NCBI GenBank assembly: GCA_016271365.2
Contig: CM028131.1
Location: 170,256,501-170,320,500 of the forward strand
Direction: 5' to 3'
Source: Neoceratodus forsteri
Lineage: Eukaryota > Chordata > Ceratodontiformes > Ceratodontidae
DNA: 64,000 nt
The notes below the pieces were generated by a model. It did not search any database. It worked only from the letters and a program-made list of their open reading frames with translations, and was not told the DNA's origin. The position numbers and the translations under genes are program-made. Of the stretch, positions 58,232 to 64,000 are shown piece by piece (positions within the stretch are counted from its first letter, which is position 1; each line of letters begins with the position of its first letter).

Positions 58232-59485
58232 TAGGGCTGTGCAAATACTAATTCCTGAATATTCAGCCTAATATTCGGTATTCAGAGCTGGACTATTCAG
58301 TATTCATTATTCGGGTTGGATGAAAGGGGGACATTCAAAATAAAAAAGCACCCCCGCCAGCATTAAAATAAATATTTTATCCCTGGTGTGTCTAGCTGTC
58401 CGACCACCCCCCAATCTCTGGTCCAAAATGAAGAATCCACCTCCCCACTGAGACTCTCACCCATACCCCAATCCCCAAATGTATATAAAAAAAAAATCCC
58501 TTATTTCCCTGGTGTCTAGTGGTCCCATCTCCCCCAGCCGATTGCCAGTCTAAAATGAAGAACCTCCCCCACCAAGACTCTCACCCATACCCCCGTCCCC
58601 AAATGTATAAAAAAATAAATTCCCTAATTTCCCTGGAATCTAGTGGACACCCCACCCTGTCAAGTAGTGCCCCCACCACTTCATTCCTGCTGGACCTCAG
58701 GCGCCACCAGCCTCTGCGTCGCCTTCATAGCAGCAGCCTGACTGAGCCAATGAATGCCTGTGTGCTTGCACAGCACATGCTCATTCATTGACAGATTCAG
58801 CCAGCTCTCACTAGCTACCACTACCAGAGGGGATGAAGTGAGGGGAGCTGCTCAGGTCACTGGCGGGGCAGGATGGGGAATGACTTGTTGAGGGTCCACA
58901 ATGCCATTCCCTTATCCCATCCCTCGCCAGTGACTGGATAGCACCCCTTTTCTCCATCCTCTGATAGTGGTACTAGTAGCAGTGGGCAAGTTGGATTGAA
59001 TTCTACGAATGGGCACATGCTTGTACAAGCATGTGCTCATTCATTGAAAGCTCAGTCAGGCTGCTGGCCATGGAGGTGAGTGGAGGGCTGTGCCGGTGGC
59101 CTACTCGGGGTTGTGGGTGGGATGGGGGCACTACTTGACAGGGTGGGGGTCCACTAGACACCAGGAAAATGAGGGATTTTTTTTTTAATTTTCATACATT
59201 TGGGGACAGGGGTATGGGTGAGAGTCTCCGTGGTGGGTGTGTGGATTCTTCGTTTTGTACTGGCAATCCACTGGGGGAGATGGGCACTAGATACCAGGTT
59301 TTAATATTTATTCTAAAACCTTATTAGCAGGGTGGGGAAGGCTTTTTTTTCTCGTGTAACAACCCCACCTGACGAATACCATAAACTAGCCGAATAGTGG
59401 ACTATTCGGTATTCGGCTCCAAATATTCGGATAGCCCATTATTCGTGGTGTTCGGAAAAAGATATTCAGCTGTTGCACAGCCCTG
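58232..59485. mobile_element. Fold-back hAT element, 1254 bp, exact 8-bp duplication
   Basis: cttttaaa flanks it at 58224-58231 and 59486-59493. The ends are tagggctgtgcaa and, in complement, cagggctgtgcaa. Much of each half is an inverted copy of the other: for example actctcacccatacccc near 58456 and 58580 against ggggtatgggtgagagt near 59210, and caccctgtcaagtagtgccc near 58655 against gggcactacttgacagggtg near 59125. No transposase frame is visible. Confidence 0.88.
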
Positions 59486-59493
59486 CTTTTAAA

Positions 59494-60174
59494 TAGTAGG
59501 GAAACATGTTTACAAACTTGTATTTTATGTTTTCCAGTTTTCTACAAGTTTTTTATTTGGTTCTGGTAGTTGTCGTCATCATAGGGATGTGGTAAATAGT
59601 GCAAAGATTAGAGGTCAGAGCGTTTTCTGTGGAGAAGAAAAGGGGCTATAGAAACAGTGTTTGTGTCAGATTCCAAACTGCCTGATACTGGTGCAAAAGG
59701 TTAGTGGAAGGAGCAGTTTTTATTTTGATTTACTTGTGTGAGCAATTTTCTAGTTGGAGCGACGTTCTGATGATCTGTTTCTGTAAGCCAACAGAGAGTT
59801 GTGACAAGCACAGTGAGCTGTGAAGAAGTTGGCGCTTGTTCTTCGTTATAACCCGCGGGTTATAACAGCGAATTATAATCAGCTTCCCCATGAGAAAAAA
59901 CGTCCCCCATTTATCACAAGTATTTACTTTCTGAAGTGAATAACAGACACAGCATTTACATTAGGAATACATTATGCAATGGCAGGATTTGATACACCCC
60001 AGAACTTTGTTACAACAAACGGGGAAGTCCAATATAGAAGTCTCTGAAGAGATAGAATATTGTCCACATAGTGTAAACTACCAAGAACAAGATCTGTACC
60101 CATTTTGGAAACATAATGGAGAAATTATACATCCATATTGCATGGACTTAAAGGTCTCTACTATAACACTTACA
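59494..60174. other. Unassigned DNA with a 22-bp perfect palindrome
   Basis: 59845-59866 is a perfect palindrome with arms gttataacccg. A 67-codon frame at 59974-60177 matches no family I recognise. Confidence 0.5.
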
Positions 60175-60840
60175 TAGATACATAGACAGTGTCGACAGAT
60201 AAGGGCCTATGGTCCACCCAGTCTGCCCATTTGAGCTTATAAGTTCACTTTACTGTATGTTTTCCTAGAAGTCTGTTGCCCCTTACCCCTGACCTCCAGA
60301 ATTCCTTCATGTCTATCCCATGCATTCTTAAATCCCATGATTGTTTCAGCCCCCACCACTTCCTCTGGCAGGGTGTTCCACTTGTCCACCACCTGTTCTG
60401 TGAAAAAATTCTTCCTCACATTTCCTCTGACTTGTCCTCCCTCCAACTTCATCCCATGCCCTCTAGTCCTGGAACATCTTTTTCACTTAAAAATAGTGTA
60501 TTCCTGCACCCTGTTCCTCTCTGCAAGATACTTGTATGTCTCCATCATGTCCCTTCTCTCTCCTGTCCTCTAGGGAGTATATATTCAGTTCCTTCAACCT
60601 GTCCTCATAGGACTTGTGATGCAATCCATGTACCATCTTTGTTGCCCTCCTCTGAACCCTCTCTACCCTGTCTATGTCCTTACGTAGGTAAGGTCTCCAG
60701 AACTGTACACTGTACTCCAGGTGGGGCCCTCACTAGTGTTTTGTATAGTGGAATTATGACCTCCCTTTTCCTGCTGGTGATGCCACTGCCTATGCAGCCC
60801 AGCGTCCTATTTGCTTTTGTGTGACATATTATGGACTTTG
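60175..60840 (-). mobile_element. CR1 3' fragment, minus strand
   Basis: acttacatagatacatagac near 60168 is the tail. 60452-60237 encodes GNVRKNFFTEQVVDKWNTL. The right part has the usual [18 protein letters not shown] region and ends near 60840. It is more diverged from the 23031 copy than 37228 is. Confidence 0.8.
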
Positions 60841-62194
60841 AGATCCTGCTCCTGAATTAAGAAAAACATTACTAACATTGCTATATTTAATCAGAGCTGA
60901 ACCTCATATAACATAAGAAGGAAAAACACATTGATATTCGAGAGAAACATTTAACTAGGGCTTGCAAATAAAAAGGCTTCACATATGACTAATAATTCAG
61001 CAAGTCTCTGATGGTGATCTTAGTCCCTTTGAAAGAATGCCAGGTTAGGATGTGTCCCACCTCCTTCTCAAACTCAAAGTCCATTGTGGTGGGAAAAACA
61101 GAAAAAGACTGCCAGGAGAATGATCAGTTTCCAGCTGCATCATAATGGGTTGCCATCTTACCTTTTGAAAATCAGCCATCTGAAAAGGTTGCTTTAAAAC
61201 AGTTTTTAACAAGCAAATATAAGCAAAACTATTAACTGTAGAGCAATGATGAGCTGGGAGCTGAAGAGCGAGGGGTTGATTGAGCTGCAGAATTAAAAAA
61301 AAAAAAAAAGCACTTCTGAAGGGAGGGCGAGCTGTCAGGAACCAAAGAAAAAGTAAGCCAAGTAGATACTTTTGGCAGTAATCTGAAATTCTGTGCTGTG
61401 TCTGTCTTTGTTGTTATGGGGTGCTATGAGCTGCAAGTGAATCATTTGGGACATCGGTGAGGAGCGATGGTTGTGGGCAGCTGCATCATGGAGCTGTTGA
61501 GTATGGGCAGATGGCAAGCAGCATCATGGCAGCCTGCTGTGCTGTAACAGGAATGATGGTACTGTTGTGACAGCCTGAGGAATGAATGCTGTACAAAAAG
61601 AAAAAAACGAGCTGTGTTTGAGTGGTGAAAATGGGAGTACAGTAGTGGGGACCAGCAGGGTTGTGGTACAATGTTTTTGTGTTTGGTCTGAGTCAACAGT
61701 GTTGTATCCTAATTACCAAGTGGGGGAAAAACAGCAGTTATTTCAAATGTCACCATGGACAGGAGTTTGTGACTGAGGCACACGAAGCTGAGCGCAGTCA
61801 GCACTCCGAGAGTTGCATGATGAGAATTACAGGGCAATGGCAAAAGAGTGAAGGGGAAATAAAGCAGTAGAGCAAGACATGAGCCCAGGAAAGTTTGGGT
61901 GTTTTTTTCTAGTCAGCTGGCATTAAACTAGTGAGCGAAGTGGGGATGCTAGCATCTCTCGCTAAGCTAGACAACAAATGGTGGCAACTTCATATTGAAA
62001 TTAGGGACTTTAGCCAATTAGGAAGCAAGGTGGGCAGTATCATACTCCACTGAGTAATGGGGCATTCTAGGCTGGTACTTTTTATTTCCTGAGGTATCTA
62101 TTGAAAGTTAATGTACCCCCTGGCAAGGTACTCAGCCAATCAGATGCCAGGAAATAAAAGCCCATTTTCACTATTCATACTCTTCTGTATTGCC
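60841..62194. other. Unassigned DNA
   Basis: An A-run lies at 61294-61309. Several short frames on both strands lack motifs. Nothing is supported. Confidence 0.4.
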
Positions 62195-62830
62195 CCTTAT
62201 ACCTATCCCACACCAGTTTGAAGTTCTGCACTGAATTCATATCCGCCACTTCCTGAGGTAGGCTGTTCCATGCATCCACCACTCTTCTGTGAAAAAGAAC
62301 TTCCTCGCATTACCCTTAATCGGCCTCCTCTAATCTCATGCTGTTTCTCTTGTCCTACTATTTTTCTTATATTGAAACATGTTAGACTCTTTCACCTTGT
62401 TAATGCCCTTAAGATGTTTGAATGTTTCCATCATATCACCTCTCTACCTCCTTTGCTCTAGGGTATACATATTGAGCCCTTTAATCTGTCCTCATATGTT
62501 TTCTGATGCAGTCTCTGCACCATTTTGCTTGCCCTTCTCTGGACTGCCTCCATTTTGTTAATGTCCTTGTGCAGGTGTGGCCTCTAGTACTGTGTGCAGT
62601 ATTCCAGATGGGGCCTAACAGTGTCTTGTAAAGAGGATTATCTCCTCTTACAACTTGTGATACCCATACTAATACACCCAACATCCTTCTAGCCTACCTA
62701 CTGCTTTAGTGGTCTGCTTGATGAATTTAGGTCATCTGTGATGATGATGTCCAAGCCTCTTTCTTCGCATGTGATTGCCAGCAACTCCCCTCCCAACCTA
62801 TAGGTGGCTTCAGGGTTTCACATGGCTTGG
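62195..62830 (-). mobile_element. CR1 fragment, minus strand
   Basis: The complement of 62340-62240 encodes the RGNARKFFFTE-type C-terminal block. 62560-62480 corresponds to the VQRRASKMVQRLHQKT region. 62760-62700 holds the ERGLDIIITDDL block. It is in the same order as the CR1 at 23031. Confidence 0.75.
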
Positions 62831-63010
62831 TGCTTGAGCTGGTATTATTTAATGTCTTCATTAACAACCTTGGAGAAGGCATAATGGGTAAGATTTTCTT
62901 GCTCGTGGATGACACCAAGCTCTGTGGGTGGGTGGATGCACCAGAAGGGATACAGAACCTAAAGGAAGCTCCTCTGACAATGCTCAAGAGGTGATCTGGA
63001 ATATGGCAAC
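62831..63010 (+). mobile_element. CR1 reverse transcriptase fragment, plus strand
   Basis: It encodes LVLFNVFINNLGEGIMGKI and then a VDDTKLC block near 62905, the CR1 core in the opposite orientation to its neighbours. Confidence 0.7.
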
Positions 63011-64000
63011 TCTGGTTCATAGAAACATATAGAAACATAGACAAGATGGCAGCAAAAGACCAAAGGTCCATCCGGTCTGCCTGAGTTCAATATTCAGACC
63101 TGGGATCTACTGTTGCTCCAGGGTCCTAGCCCTCCCCACCCCCTCCATTCTGCTCATGAACGACACCAACCTCTGTGGGAGGGAGAATGTAGCAGAAGGG
63201 ATACAGAACCTAATGGAAGATCTCAGAAAGCTCAAGAGGTGGTCCGGAATATGTCCTCTCCTGTTCATGGAAACATAGACAATGATGGCAAAAAATTACC
63301 AAAGATTCATCCAGTCTGCCTGACTTCCCTATTTAGCCCTGGGGCCTATTGTTGCTCCAGGGTCCTGGTCCTCCTCACCCCTCCATTCTCCTCCCTGATT
63401 ATGATGCCCTGAGCAACCATTATACACTTATTTCTGTACCAGCCATGTATAAAACCACTAACAGTTTTTTCACCACCACCTTGGCTGGTAGCCTATTTCA
63501 TGACTCCACCAACCTTTCTGAGAAATAATATTTCCTCACATCCATTCTGAACCACTCTCCTGTTAGCTTGAACTCATGACCATGTGACTGTGAGCTGGTA
63601 TTCAAGTTATATAGTTCCCCTGCAGTTCACTCTGTTAATCCCTGTTTAGGAAATTAAAGGTGTCTATCATATATCTCTCTCTGGTCTCCAGTAAGTATAT
63701 GTTCAGTGCCTTGAGGATCTCCTCATAGACATGCTCTTGCTACCCTATGCCCACCCTCCTCAAGCCTATTCATATCCTTCCTGAAGTGAGAACCACAGAA
63801 CTAGGTTCAGTACTCCAGCTGTGTCTTCCCCAAGGATCTCTACAGGGAAAGAATCCCATTTTCTGCTATCAATACCCCTCCCAATACATTCAAGCATCCT
63901 GGTTGCCTTGCTATAAGCTTTGTTGCACAAACTTGATTGCTTTGGGAAGTCACTGATGATAACTCCAAGGTCTCATTCCTCATATGCGGTACTGAATCTC
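63011..64000 (-). mobile_element. CR1-like 3' region, minus strand, with internal duplication, cut by window end
   Basis: gaaacatatagaaacatag at 63021 and gaaacatagacaatgatgg at 63270 are two tails. The interval from gacacca (62911 and 63162) to gttgctccagggtcct (about 63112 and 63351) is present twice, offset by about 240-250 bp. The rest, to 64000, follows the usual CR1 3' to 5' order, with ctcttgctaccctatgcccacc near 63730. Confidence 0.7.

Overview
This window is vertebrate nuclear DNA made almost entirely of transposable elements nested in one another, with one immunoglobulin-type gene segment among them. The gene segment is a VH-like exon with a 23-bp-spacer recombination signal, so the source is a jawed vertebrate. 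The mix of CR1, L2, Tx1 and L1-like LINEs, a Ty3/Gypsy element, hAT elements, an MIR-like CORE-SINE, a second tRNA-type SINE family and an endogenous retrovirus suits a large, repeat-rich non-mammalian genome. An amphibian such as a caecilian, or another sarcopterygian, is plausible, but the species cannot be fixed from this sequence. I found no intact host protein-coding gene, no rRNA or tRNA gene, and no bacterial-type feature.

Layout. 1-2923: two plus-strand LINE remnants, the first split by a TA-flanked MITE. 2930-3690: a tRNA-type SINE and a 70-bp minisatellite that looks like a tandem expansion of the SINE head. 3691-7020: mostly unassigned, with a fold-back MITE and a CORE-SINE. 7035-17690: an L1/Tx1-type LINE interrupted by an older repeat, which is itself interrupted by a nearly full-length Tx1-type LINE (7541-13309, 15-bp target-site duplication); a SINE interrupts it further on. 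17703-21330: an L2-type LINE on the minus strand. 21487-28888: SINE, hairpins, CR1, local direct repeats and a hAT MITE.

28889-56470 is one Ty3/Gypsy retrotransposon with about 205-bp LTRs, inflated to 27.6 kb by insertions: CR1 (30350-33425), two other LINE fragments, a SINE, and a second CR1 (37228-37864 plus 54575-55930). That second CR1 was split by an endogenous retrovirus on the minus strand (37865-54569), which has about 760-bp LTRs, a tRNA-His primer-binding site and a 5-bp duplication tcccc. Between its LTRs only a degraded env and a leader-like region look retroviral. The other 12-13 kb is ordinary-looking genomic DNA holding the VH pseudogene (41678-41979, minus), a hAT transposase relic with one intron (47192-49977), CR1 and LINE scraps, a SINE and satellites.

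56471-64000: part of a SINE, two fold-back elements (one a 1.25-kb hAT with an exact 8-bp duplication), and three CR1 stretches.

The main point is the VH segment with a good RSS lying inside an LTR pair whose flanking duplication is intact. Either DNA from an antigen-receptor locus entered a provirus after integration, or the element carried it. Either would be unusual. All statements come from reading the sequence by eye; no database search was run.
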